DNA from: Diphasiastrum complanatum
Lineage: Eukaryota > Streptophyta > Lycopodiopsida > Lycopodiales > Lycopodiaceae
NCBI GenBank assembly: GCA_029204225.1
Contig: MU832064.1
Coordinates: forward strand, 1-64,000
Reading direction: 5' to 3'
Length of the DNA stretch: 64,000 bases
Shown: positions 13,164-24,052 of the stretch, piece by piece
How positions within the stretch are numbered: position 1 is the first letter of the stretch
Layout of the letters: each line of letters starts with the position of its first letter
The notes under the pieces: generated by a model
The model's input: only the letters and a program-made list of their open reading frames with translations
The model's database searches: none
Told to the model about the DNA's origin: nothing
Made by a program: the position numbers and the translations under genes

Positions 13164-14741
13164 ACTCTCCAACCCTTGTGGAGTTAGCTAGGATTGTTCT
13201 TACTTCTTAATAGGAATCACTAGACAGCCATAGTGAACTTAATCATGCTCTTCATACTTAGAATTAGAACCCTCTTCTAGTAGGGAGACCACCTTAGTAG
13301 ATACCTAGGCAACAATTGAACAGTGACTTGAGTGGATCTACCCGTACTCACCCTACACAATGCATTTTAGTATCAATCTAAATCTATTAGATGAGAGACT
13401 GCCATAATAGAACCTAATAAGATACTAAAAGTACAACAAGTATGTACATTCATTCATTGAGTCCTTGGTAGAATCTTGTGCTTGGAGCATGTGGAATGAA
13501 TGGGAATCAGCTTTCAGGGCTTATTGGATAGTTGGATATGCTTGGACATGAGGGCATCTTGGTTATAGGTACGGGGCCATGGTTGAGGACCTGATTTGGA
13601 GACCAATGGTGTAGCAGCGCATCTATAGGTGACAGGTGCCAGGATGACAAGATACCACTTTGCACAAGCCCGGTCATGTATTTGACATATTCGCATTGGT
13701 CTGCATGAATGTGTGCTTGCATGTTACATTGTCACATGGGTCTAGATCTGAGTCGGAATTGTATGTGTTTTTGCATTTGCTACGTATGAAACAAAGTAGT
13801 CATTTTATGCTCATTGACTTGTCATTATGTCTACTGGTTGTCTATTTGGTGAGGGTATAATCTTATAGTGGCAGCAAAATTTCCTCAAGTTGAGCCTCGG
13901 TCACTCATTTATGTCAGCTTTACAGGTTTGTGCTTGTAAGCACCTGATAGGATGTTAGCCTAGCTCGATGGAGGATGTAAATCTCATGGTGGCAGTGGGA
14001 TTTTTTCAGTTTGAGCCATGTCACTCATGTGGTCCACTTGTGTTTAATTCGGATTGGGGACGAGTCAGTTGATCGAGTGTGGTAGACTCTCTATATGAGC
14101 ATTGTGGTTGCATGACACTTTATGTGCCAAACCCGGTGGTTTGATGACATGCTTGAGTGTGAGTCAAGTACAAGGTAGTAGGGATATGCATAACATCTTT
14201 TGGGCACTCCAGACGCTACTGTAGTATATTTCTTTACTCCTATCACATTTGAGCTTAAGGGTGAGTGTTAGAAATCATTTTTGACCTAATTCATTTTATG
14301 TAAGCTCTAAATGTGATACTATAATTACTATACAATTAATTAGTTTTATTGTATTTGGTTGTTATTGGGATGTGACCCATTATCATCTTATCAATCGGAC
14401 CCTGATCCCGTACCCAACTACTTGGGTTAGCCGAGTAGCCATATTGGTAGAAAATTAGCCTATACAATGGATTTTGGTTTCGATACGCTATACTCAAGGG
14501 CATGTCTCACATTTTTGTTTGTTATTTAGCCATATTGGGCCTTGTTCTAGTTGTAGGCCAATTTTAGGACACTTGTCCTTTCATGTAGTTGGTGAGTTTC
14601 CTATGTGTACATATTTCCTCTGTAATATACTAAGCTTTTGTTGTGCCATCTTTGAGAGCTTGTGAGGAGTGTCTATGGTGATTGATTGATGTGATCTGCA
14701 TACTGCACTAGATCCTAACACGACGACCTTGGGATCACACG
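13164..14741. other. Non-coding decayed sequence
   Basis: No gene is recognised. Near 13858 and 13977 a degenerate segment with GGCAG...GAGCC...GTCACTCAT is repeated about 117 bp apart. GAGTGTTAGAAATC near 14264 could be an LTR start, but no partner LTR supports it. Confidence 0.4.
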
Positions 14742-15014
14742 ATGAGAGATGTCCATGTGTCTATGGTGGTTGACTATCCCAGAGGTGAGAGGCATCCTTT
14801 CGAGGATGATTTGTATTCAAAATGGCAAAGAACTATAAAAGGAAAGTTAGTTGTTTTGAAAGTTCCCCCTCAAGGCTCTGCCTCAAGGAAACAATCAAAG
14901 AGGCATATCCAGTCAAGAGAATTAAGGTCAAAGAAAGGGCTAGACATGAATGAGAGTGCAGACCAAGCAGTTGATTATCCACCATTTGAGGAGCAAGCGG
15001 TCAAAGAACTATAA
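14742..15014 (+). CDS. Unrecognised basic ORF upstream of the methyltransferase-like remnant
   Basis: The 90-codon frame is rich in Lys and Arg (ASRKQSKRHIQSRELRSKK near residues 47-65) and ends in an acidic tail. It is on the same strand as the methyltransferase-like remnant and lies about 140 bp upstream of motif IV. It may be the N-terminal extension of the same broken gene, or chance. I do not recognise it alone. Confidence 0.3.
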   Translation: MRDVHVSMVVDYPRGERHPFEDDLYSKWQRTIKGKLVVLKVPPQGSASRKQSKRHIQSRELRSKKGLDMNESADQAVDYPPFEEQAVKEL

Positions 15015-15070
15015 ACAAAGACGGATTGGATAGATGCCATCGATGAAATCGTTGGCACAAGTGCAGGAAC

Positions 15071-16359
15071 ATGAATAGATCTATTCAATTATTTTTACAT
15101 AACCTTGTGTTGTATTTTTTGCTAGCATTGCTCTTTCACCTTGATTGTTTGCTAGATATCCCTTATGGTCCTCGTGGAAGAACATGTGCTTTACTGGATG
15201 ATGTACATAACCTAGCTATCAGGAAGTGCAAAATCTCAAAGAGACTGAGAAGATTCTTGAAGAGGCATTTTGTTTCTGACCTATCTATATGAGGTGAGCC
15301 ATGCAAGATAGTGGCCATGCTTGTGTATGCAGATTTTCCCCCCTCCTTGGGTGCCTATCTAGTGGATAAAGCCTCTGTTCCTGCATGGAATATTTTACAG
15401 AGGACCTCATTAATACAGTATTGTTAGTGTTTATGTTGCTGAACAGGGCCGGTTTGTGACCACCACAATAGTTGTAGAGCATTTTCCACTCATTCATACA
15501 TCCGTAGTTGCAAATAATTTCAAATTGCACATGTGCTTGACTGTGGTTGTCGAAAATGCCTATATTCGAAAGGGAGCTTTTCAAGAAGTGAGACTTCTTT
15601 CCTTTAAAATCTTTTGTGACATCTAGTCAAGTCTATCATGATGCTCTATAATGAAGGCACTAACGCTTTTAAGTTTATGTAGGCAAAACTTGTGATTTCT
15701 TATTTTTATAGTTTAATATAGGATCTATTAGATGCATGGTGGCATTTTGTAAGGGAAGGCACTAATGGTCTTGCATTTATGTACGTAGACTCATTCCTTA
15801 TGTCAATATATTATTGTATTGGTTTTCCCTGTCCCAAACTTCATAGTCTCACAACAGCACGTACTTTCATCAAAGGAAAACTCAAACCCAAAACCAATTG
15901 GGTTCTGGATACCAATGAATCATATTCTTTATTGGATGACATTGCATGTCGCAGAGGGGCAAAGAGGTCTCTAGCTTTTTGCAAGTATTAATAGTGTTGT
16001 GCAATGTCATGCTGGTCATGTATTAGTACATTATCTTTGGTTTCTGATTAAGTTTTTTTGCGTTTTGGGAGTGTCAAGCACCTACAAACCATAATAGACA
16101 TGAAGGTATGATTTGTTTAGAACAAGATGGTTGGGTGAGTGTTTACCTATCAATAAGATTAATCAAGTCATTCATTGCAAGCACGTCATAGATTTGGTCA
16201 CCGAACAGGAGGATGTGATCATAGACTTGTTTGCTGGGGCAGGAAATATGGGCAATAGAATCAGTGTGATGAAATAGACATTGTGTTTGTGTGGAAAAAG
16301 ATGAAGAGGTGTTCACACACTTCCTCTCCAAAATTGAAGCTGCATCTAAAGTGAGTTGA
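15071..16359 (+). pseudogene. Remnant of a beta-class DNA amino-methyltransferase-like gene
   Basis: Two blocks in the right order suggest an N4-cytosine/N6-adenine DNA methyltransferase of the beta arrangement. The first, at 15155-15169, encodes LDIPYG, resembling catalytic motif IV (DPPY). The second, at 16212-16252, encodes DVIIDLFAGAGNMG, resembling the SAM-binding motif I (FxGxG). It is preceded by KINQVI residues like the KP...L segment of motif X and followed, one frameshift later, by RHCVCVEKDEEVF like motif II. The second block closes with a stop at 16357. Stops and shifts separate the blocks, so the copy is dead. No intron borders are obvious. Related enzymes are bacterial; eukaryotic N4 enzymes are reported in Marchantia and bdelloid rotifers. 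A transposon-borne methylase is an alternative. The assignment is by motif only. Confidence 0.5.
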
Positions 16360-17839
16360 ATGGCAAATTACATTGTTGTTTGTGCAAGTCTTGTTGAACC
16401 ATTTTATTGCCTAACATATTTTCTCTTGCATGCTAAAAAAGGCTGTTGAAGACAATTGATTTTTACAAGGGAGATACCACACATAAGCTGCAAACACTCT
16501 TGTGGGACCTAAAAAACACTTATCAATGTTGTTGTACATCAATTTCAATTCTCAAAAGTACTCACTTGTAAAATCCATGGTGGTATTTGTGCATCGGCAT
16601 AAATTATGGAAAAGTGCAATACATATAATTATATAAACAAGTGTTATTTTTCCTTGTTGCCATTTGTTAAGCTTCTAGGAAGGTGTGCATACCTAATTCT
16701 CACAAGACAATTGTTTTCCTTGCAATGTAAGTCTTATGTGAATGACATCCATAATTAATATGTGATGATATTAGTCATTGTTACATAAGTAAAGAATCAA
16801 CCCCAAACATTGCATTGAGGGAGATCTGTACTATGTCCTTGATGTCAAACTCGTGAGAAATATTTGCATAACAAAATGGCAATTGAGACTCTCTAAAACC
16901 AATAATGATCACAAAGCCAATGAAGCAAATGAATTTCATGGTGATTCTACATTTGAGGGTCTTTAAATTTCTCATAAAGATTATAAAATGAAGTTTGTAG
17001 AAGATTATTGAAGTTTAATTTTCACTAAAAAAAAGATTCATTTACATTCTTAACGCAATTTTTGGGGAATCAACATAGCATTTGACATATTATTTACTTC
17101 TCCTTGTTCTATATCCGCATAGAAAACATTTTTTTTTTTGCTTTAACCTTTTAGTTGTGATGTGGTGCATTCAGTCCAAAACACATGCTAGATTCGTTTG
17201 AACGTAGAAATGTCGAAATGTTGAAAAACATCGAATGGTATTTCTCCAAAGCTAAAAATGCATCAAAGTCAAATGCCAAAAAATGTTGATCAACATTTTC
17301 ATGGCACCATTAAGAACAAAGCTACCTTTTTGCTGAGTTCAAATTTTCTAAAGACTGTCCATATATCTCAACAGTGGATGGTTAGCATCAATTTGAAAGT
17401 TTTGTCAGTTGCATTGCCACAATGGATCTGATCGTGACTGCTTCCACAATGTTTTATTCAATGCATGTATATATTCATTATGTTGTACTAGTAGAATAAT
17501 GAATGTAAATCTCATAAGTCATAAAGATAGAGATAGAGATAGAGTGAGGGTCATAGTTGTTATTGTTCACTTCACATTCAACAACATGTATACTTAGGTG
17601 TTTTAATAATGAATACAATCTATGAGGCTTATTGCGTTTAGATATGATGATAGTTTTGGATGTACGCTTACATGTGATATCAAACTTGTGATATGATTTT
17701 AGATGCATATGCATGTCAATATTTGCTTACTCTGATAGTATAGCTACACACTCACATATATAATACAATCATCTACATATTATTACGATTGTCAAAACAT
17801 ACAATTTAGAATCAACATATACTTAACATAAATTTCCAT
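16360..17839. other. AT-rich sequence without a gene
   Basis: All frames are short and compositionally biased. Just before 17840 the sequence becomes the 5' side of an old Copia gag, but no primer-binding site can be seen. Confidence 0.5.
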
Positions 17840-18224
17840 ATGGATTCACATAGTGAAGTTGGTATCATAATAGACAAATTAAAAGGATCCAATTATCATC
17901 TATGGAAATTCAAAATGAGAACCGTGCCAATTTTTATTGGTTATATTTTTTCAAATAAGGCTTCAAGAGTATAATTTAAGAAGGTTCACAATTTGGTCCT
18001 ATTATCAACACATCAGAGACTCAAATTTCATATTCAAATACTTCAATAAATGTTAGCTAATAGACAACCAAATTTGCTACATAGCATCAACAACATCAAG
18101 ATTGTGATATACAAACTTCGTTGCCTCCCAAAAGATCAACAAGAGTTTGTATGCAACTTGTAATGTATATTTATGGGTTTGCTTCTTATATTATTCAAGA
18201 ACCAACTATTGTTAATGAAGCACT
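17840..18224 (+). pseudogene. Old Copia gag N-terminus (host of the young element)
   Basis: ATG at 17840 opens MDSHSEVGIIIDKLKGSNYH followed by LWKFKMRT, the conserved start of plant Copia gag. Stops appear after about 37 residues, and the rest of gag is heavily decayed. The frame is cut at 18224 by the young Copia. The matching RT, RNase H and 3' end of the same old element continue at 24053. Confidence 0.7.
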
Positions 18225-18879
18225 TGTGAAAATTGTCAACATTTCCTAGCTAGTTTGAGGCCTAAATTGGCTAAAATTGTAAATAGTTCTGGTTCTGGAG
18301 TTTCACACGTGTGAACCAGGCCACAATGTTTTTATTTACTGTATTTTTTCAGTATGATGAAGTGTCAAACTTCATACCCTTCAAAATGAGACCATTTTGA
18401 TGTATTTTGGTCATATAAGCCATTTTTAGCTATTTTTCCTATATAGGGAATATCTAGGGTCAAGTACCTTCTAGAGAGAGGAGAGAGAGTCATCTTCCTC
18501 ATCCATAAATAGTAGGGAAGTCGTGGAGAACAGGTTGGAGAAACCTTTTGTATGCTTCATTGAGATCAATAGATCATTGTCATTGTTTCTTCCTCCATTG
18601 AGAGCATTGTTGTGTGTATTGTCTTCAAGCTATTGTGTATGATCTTAGGTGCTTTCCAAAAGTGGTAGGCTGATGTATTATGGACTGTATAATGCTATTT
18701 TGGGCCGCACTTGATGTTTATGGAAGTTTCCATTTGTGATAAATGCTTTTTGATCAAGTTCTTTGCATTCTAGGTAGCATAGAATGTGTTGCCAATTCCT
18801 AGCTTATGTAGTTTGGAGTGCAAGCATTCAAGCCAATGATCTTGGAGTTTAGATCCACTTAGGATCTGTATTTTTCACA
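18225..18879 (+). repeat. 5' LTR of the young Copia
   Basis: It begins TGTGAAAATTGTCAAC and ends GTATTTTTCACA. A perfect 14-bp palindrome TTCACACGTGTGAA lies at 18302-18315, centred on a CACGTG core. Candidate TATA signals are CCTATATAGG near 18450 and CCATAAATAG near 18503. Confidence 0.96.
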
Positions 18880-18898
18880 TGGTATCAGAGCTGGTTGG
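18880..18898 (+). promoter_or_regulatory. tRNA-Met primer-binding site
   Basis: TGGTATCAGAGCTGGTTGG immediately follows the LTR and matches the usual initiator-Met tRNA complement of plant Copia elements. Confidence 0.93.
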
Positions 18899-20051
18899 CT
18901 TCTATTTACAGTAAGTATTCCATTTTTGGTGATATTTGGATGTTTGATCAAGTTCTAGCATGATTTTGCATTGCTTTGTTGATCAAATCTTACTAACCTT
19001 TGTTTTGTGAGTTGAACTTGTGGATCAAAAGCATATTTCAGGTCTATTGAAGATCAGAGGCTGAAAAGAAACTATTTTGGATCAGATCATAACACCTAAT
19101 CATTTGTGATTGTGAGGCTTGTGCATATTCAATACTAACAATGTTCTTTTCAATCCTATTGTTGACAATCTCCATTCTTGGATGAACACTCTCCTTAAGT
19201 GGATGAAACTTCTCCTTAAGTGGATGACAAATGCTCTTTTGAGTGAGTTGTAATTCTCCTAAAGGCTGAGCAAAGCTCCCATTTGGATGAAAGATCCCCT
19301 TTTTTGGGTGAACATATTGTAAGCTCCATTGTGAAGAGCATATTGTAAAGATTGTCATCAATTTTGGCATAAATTTTGGTGTACTTTGTTGAGCATGTAA
19401 GTAACTCTCCTTATGTAATTTGATTGGAGCATTTGCTGGAAGGTGTTAACCATTATGCAAGTGTGTTTTCAGGTTCTTAACAGGTTGAGGAACATTCTCA
19501 TGTGAAGTGATCTTAGATCTACATCTAAACACCAAGATTTGACAAGATAGTGAAGCTAGTCTTGTGATTCACTAAGTGTGCTCATTCATTCACCTCTAAA
19601 TCTTGTATTTATCACTTGCTGGAGTTTATAAACTTTTAGAAGTGTGGTTTACATGTGGTTTTACAGGTTGAATCAATATCTTAGTGTGTTGATCATATGT
19701 TGATCAAGTTTGTTCATTACTAGGTAATCTTGGCATCCTAGTTTTGGGTATTTTCTAAGAATGCAAGTAACTCTTCACACCATAACTTGATTTGGTCACT
19801 TGCTGGAAAGTTTGAGAGCTTAAGCAAGAGTGTGTTCAGGTTGGTTTGATTTTGTAATCCATTCTTAGTGTGTGCAAAGTGTTGCATGTGTTTCAATCTT
19901 CCTTTCTATGCTTGGAAACCATCTAGGTTCAAGATAGAAGTGTTTTAGGGTCCTAAATCTTCATAGATCTCTTTATCTATCATTTGTTGAGAGAAAAGTG
20001 AGTGCTAAGTGCTTTAGGACAAAACCTAAAAGTTGAAGAAACATTAGAATC
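18899..20051 (+). other. Untranslated leader of the young Copia
   Basis: The 1.15-kb leader runs from primer site to gag start. It contains a loosely repeated segment, CTCCTTAAGTGGATGAAACT and its variants near 19190-19230, and no ORF of note. RNA packaging signals would be expected here by analogy. Confidence 0.6.
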
Positions 20052-22151
20052 ATGGCTTCCAATGGTGGGATCATGCTAGAGTCTAGTGAAAGGTTGAGTT
20101 CATCAAACTACTCTACTTGGAAAGTGAGGATGAAGTCCTTACTTGAGTTGAATGAACTCATGGACATAGTTGCAGAAATTGAAGAGAGACCTCTCACACT
20201 TCAAGAGCAACAAAGGTTTGATAAGAAGGCCAAAAGGGCTCTTCATATCATTAAAATGAATGTTACAAATGAACTTCTCAAGGAAGTTGGAAAGTGTCAA
20301 AGTGCAAGTGAGGCATGGAATGCCTTAAAGAAGCTCTTTGAATCAAAGTCCACATCTAGGGTATTGACCCTAAGGAGACAAATATTTTTTAGTAGGCAAA
20401 GAGAGGGTGAAAGTGCTCATGCATTTATCTTGAGAGTTAAGTCCCTAAGTGATGATTTAGCATGCATTGATGAGAACATAAAAGATGGTGAAATAGTCCA
20501 AGTTATGTTGAATGGTTTGCTAAATGAACATGCTAACCTTGTGCAAATTTTTGCCATTCAAAGAGTCTTGCCAAGTGTGGTTGACTTGCAAGAAATCTTA
20601 TTGGCTGAAGAACATAGGTTGCAATCAAAGCTTGATGGTGCATCCTTGCAAGGTGGAGGTGAAGAGGCTTTCTTCACAAAAGGCAAATTCAAGGGCAAAG
20701 GTAAAGGCAAAGGGAAATGGTCCAAAGGTGGTAACTTTGATCATGATGATCACTCTTCCTCTTCCTCTTCTACTAAGAACAATAAGTCAAAGTTCAAGTG
20801 CTTTTATTGTGGGATAAAAGGTCATTTTGCAAATGAATGTTATAAGAAGAAAAGAGAGCAAGGAGAGAGGCAAGGAAATCTTACAATAGATGAGGAAGAA
20901 CATAACACATGTGAATCACTTGTTATGACTTCAAGTTTGTTAGCCAACATAGATGATAATGATCCTTGGTGGATTGATAGTGGAGCCTCATCTCACATGA
21001 CAAGACATAAGGAATACTTTACATCCTTATTGTCTTATGAGGGAGAAGGTAACATCATCTACACTGCAAATGATGGTCAATGTGACATCAAAGGCATAGG
21101 CACTATTCCTATTTCCCTTTCAACAAATAGGAAAGCAAATCTTGAAAATGTTTTGTACATTCCTTCAATCACTAAGAATTTGCTTAGTGTAAGTCAAATG
21201 ATTGACAAAGGACTTGATGTGGAGTTCATTGGAGATGCATGTTTGATAAGTAAATGTGGATCCTTGATTGCTCAAGGTAGGAGGCATGGTAAACTTTTCA
21301 AGCTTGATGCATGTGTGATCTCTAATCATGAAGGATGTATGGCTAGGGAGCAATTGACAAACCAAGAAGTTTGGCACAAGAGGTTGGGCCATCCCAACTT
21401 CAAATCTTTGGAGGTAATGGCAAAGAAAGAGCTTGTTCTTGGTCTCCCTAAAAGTCTTGTTGCAAACAATAGTGTTTGTGAACATTGTGCCTTGTCCAAA
21501 TCTCATAGACTTGCTTATTCTAGATCTACTTCTAGATCTAAAGAAGCTTTTCAACTTGTGCATTCTGATATTCATTCTTCTAGTACAACTAGCAATGGTG
21601 GGGCAAAGATGTATGCAACTTTCATTGATGACTTTAGTAGGTATACTTGGATCTATCTTCTTAAAAGTAAGGATGAAGTGTTTGCTGCATTTGTCAAGTT
21701 CAAGAATGAAATGGAAAACCAATTCAATACAAAGATCAAATGCTTAAGATCTGATAATGGAGGGGAATACACCTCAAATAGGTTCAAAGACTTTTGTATA
21801 GCACATGGGATTAAGAGGGAGATGTCTAGTCCTAGGACTCCACAACAGAATGGAGTGGCCGAGAGGAAGAATAGAACCCTTTGTGAATGTGCCAAGGCAA
21901 TGAGACTACATGCTAATCTTGCTAAGTCTTTTTGGGGGGAAGCTTTAGCATGTGCTAACTATCTATGTAATAGATGGACAAGTGCTTCCTTGGATGGTAA
22001 AACTCCTCATGAGGTCCTTTATGTAGAAGGCCGAGTGTCAAGCATTGTAGGATCTTTGGATGTACATGTTTTGTCAATATCACACTTGATGATAGAACTA
22101 AAGAAGATCCTTCATCAAAGAAGGGTGTGTTTGTTGGCTATAGTGAAGTAA
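20052..22151 (+). CDS. Copia Gag-protease-integrase polyprotein
   Basis: The 699-codon ORF encodes the first part of the Copia polyprotein. Gag starts MASNGGIMLESSERLSSSNY, with the UBN2-type region over about residues 60-200. The zinc knuckle CFYCGIKGHFANEC is near residue 249. The protease active site WWIDSGASSHMT is near 306. Integrase has its H2C2 region at about 440-490 and catalytic residues in VHSDIH, LRSDNGGEY and NGVAERKNRT (about 515-620), so the DDE triad looks complete. After about residue 655 a frameshift makes the C-terminal tail wrong (EGRVSSIVGS onward). The true continuation is in another frame at 22127. Gag, protease and integrase therefore look intact and could act in trans. 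Confidence 0.93.
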   Translation: MASNGGIMLESSERLSSSNYSTWKVRMKSLLELNELMDIVAEIEERPLTLQEQQRFDKKAKRALHIIKMNVTNELLKEVGKCQSASEAWNALKKLFESKSTSRVLTLRRQIFFSRQREGESAHAFILRVKSLSDDLACIDENIKDGEIVQVMLNGLLNEHANLVQIFAIQRVLPSVVDLQEILLAEEHRLQSKLDGASLQGGGEEAFFTKGKFKGKGKGKGKWSKGGNFDHDDHSSSSSSTKNNKSKFKCFYCGIKGHFANECYKKKREQGERQGNLTIDEEEHNTCESLVMTSSLLANIDDNDPWWIDSGASSHMTRHKEYFTSLLSYEGEGNIIYTANDGQCDIKGIGTIPISLSTNRKANLENVLYIPSITKNLLSVSQMIDKGLDVEFIGDACLISKCGSLIAQGRRHGKLFKLDACVISNHEGCMAREQLTNQEVWHKRLGHPNFKSLEVMAKKELVLGLPKSLVANNSVCEHCALSKSHRLAYSRSTSRSKEAFQLVHSDIHSSSTTSNGGAKMYATFIDDFSRYTWIYLLKSKDEVFAAFVKFKNEMENQFNTKIKCLRSDNGGEYTSNRFKDFCIAHGIKREMSSPRTPQQNGVAERKNRTLCECAKAMRLHANLAKSFWGEALACANYLCNRWTSASLDGKTPHEVLYVEGRVSSIVGSLDVHVLSISHLMIELKKILHQRRVCLLAIVK

Positions 22152-22909
22152 GCAAGGCTTACAAAGTGTACATTCCTTCTACAAAGAAAGTTGTCATAAG
22201 TAGGGATGTCATCTTTCATGAAGAGAATGTTTCCAATGTTGTTGATGTTGATGTTGATGTGCCTACTAATCATCATGATGTGCAAGATGTCTTGGATGAA
22301 GATGGAGATGTCACTCCAAAGCAAACTTCAAGGAAGACTCAAAGGCAAAGGGCTAAGCCATCAAGGCTAACCTATGATGAAAAAGGAAAGCAAGTGGTGG
22401 ACAACTCTAACCTTGCTTTTCTTACCTCTTTTGATGAACCAACTTGTGTAGGTGAAGCAATTCAAAAGAAGGAATGGATCCAAGCCATGGATCATGAGCA
22501 TCAAGCACTCATCAAAAGCAACACATGGAGGTTGGTAAAGCTTCCAAAGGACAAGAAGGCAATTGGTTGTAAGTGGATCTTCAAGATCAAGACAAATCAA
22601 GATGGATCAATCAACAAGTACAAGGCAAGGTTGGTGGCAAAGGGGTATGCTCAAGAATATGGTATTGACTATGATGAGACCTTTGCACCCGTGGCAAAGA
22701 TGGTAACTATTCGAATCCTAATCTCTCTTGCAACTCTTTATGATTGGGATATGTGGCAAATGGATGTTACTAATGCCTTCTTGAATGGTGATCTTGAAGA
22801 AGATATTTACATGGAGCAACCCGAGGGCTATGTTTCACATGATGAGCCTAATCATGTGTGCTATCTCCAAAAGAGTTTGTATGGGCTAAAGCAAGCACCA
22901 AGGAGTTGA
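22127..22909 (+). pseudogene. Copia integrase tail and N-terminal RT, truncated
   Basis: The frame continues integrase (GYSEVSKAYKVYIPSTKK, VVISRDVIF) and enters RT: WIQAMDHEHQAL, CKWIFKIK, YKARLVAKGYAQEYGIDY, ETFAPVAKM, and the first catalytic Asp in QMDVTNAFLNGDL. It ends at KSLYGLKQAPRS with a stop. In an intact Copia, more than 200 residues including YVDD would follow. Instead the sequence jumps straight to the RNase H start (SDFAGDQMDRKSTSA, near 22912). Confidence 0.92.
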
Positions 22910-22911
22910 TT

Positions 22912-23397
22912 CAGATTTTGCAGGTGATCAAATGGATAGGAAGTCAACAAGTGCCTTTGCAATCTATCTTGGAGATGGAGTGGTCTCATGGCTATCAAAG
23001 AAGCAACCAACTATCTCTCTATCTTCCACCGAAGCCGAGTACAAGGCATTAACAACATGCACCAAGGAGATTCTTTGGATCAAGAGGATGTTATTGGATC
23101 TTCACTTGCTGGAACCAGAGAAGACTCCAATCATACTTTGTGATAACCTTTCAGCCCAAAGCTTGGCAAGCAATCCTGTTTTTCATGCAAGGAGCAAGCA
23201 CATTGAGATTGCTCACCATTTTGTGAGAGATCAAGTCATTGCCAAAGAGGTGGAGCTTCAACATGTCTCTTCAAAGGAGTGTGTGGCTGATATCTTCACC
23301 AAACCATTGGGAAAGGACCTATATTTAATGCATAGATCTAATCTTGGAATGTGCTCAAAGACTATGTTGAAACTAGCATCCAATGTTGAAGAGGGAG
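22912..23397 (+). pseudogene. Copia RNase H, detached from RT
   Basis: The RNase H reading begins SDFAGDQMDRKSTSAFAIYL and continues with SLSSTEAEYKAL, LCDNLSAQSLASNPVFHARS, KHIEIAHHFVRDQV and ECVADIFTKPLG. The open frame from 22932 has 156 codons and ends in EEGV beside the purine tract GAAGAGGGAG just before the 3' LTR. Catalytic Asp/Glu positions (D near the start, E in AEYKAL, D in CDN) look preserved. It has no start of its own. Confidence 0.9.
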
Positions 23398-24052
23398 TGT
23401 GAAAATTGTCAACATTTCCTAGCTAGTTTGAGGCCTAAATTGGCTAAAATTGTAAATAGTTTTGGTTCTGGAGTTTCACACGTGTGAACCAGGCCACAAT
23501 GTTTTTATTTACTGTATTTTTTCAGTATGATGAAGTGTCAAACTTCATACCCTTCAAAATGAGACCATTTTGATGTATTTTGGTCATATAAGCCATTTTT
23601 AGCTATTTTTCCTATATAGGGAATATCTAGGGTCAAGTACCTTCTAGAGAGAGGAGAGAGAGTCATCTTCCTCATCCATAAATAGTAGGGAAGTCGTGGA
23701 GAACAGGTTGGAGAAACCTTTTGTATGCTTCATTGAGATCAATAGATCATTGTCATTGTTTCTTCCTCCATTGAGAGCATTGTTGTGTGTATTGTCTTCA
23801 AGCTATTGTGTATGATCTTAGGTGCTTTCCAAAAGTGGTAGGCTGATGTATTATGGACTGTATAATGCTATTTTGGGCCGCACTTGATGTTTATGGAAGT
23901 TTCCATTTGTGATAAATGCTTTTTGATCAAGTTCTTTGCATTCTAGGTAGCATAGAATGTGTTGCCAATTCCTAGCTTATGTAGTTTGGAGTGCAAGCAT
24001 TCAAGCCAATGATCTTGGAGTTTAGATCCACTTAGGATCTGTATTTTTCACA
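23398..24052 (+). repeat. 3' LTR of the young Copia
   Basis: It is 655 bp and essentially identical to the left LTR, with its palindrome at 23475-23488. GCACT follows. Confidence 0.96.

Larger units (their letters stand above)
18225..24052 (+). mobile_element. Young but defective Copia retrotransposon
   Basis: This is a 5.83-kb element with 655-bp LTRs, a TGGTATCAGAGC primer site, a gag-pol region, and a perfect GCACT target duplication (18220-18224 and 24053-24057). I see one base difference between the LTRs (C versus T in the AATAGTTYTGGTTC segment), so the insertion is recent. Pol has a frameshift near 22025 and an internal deletion removing the YVDD half of RT, so this copy could not have made its own RT in its present form. 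Confidence 0.96.
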
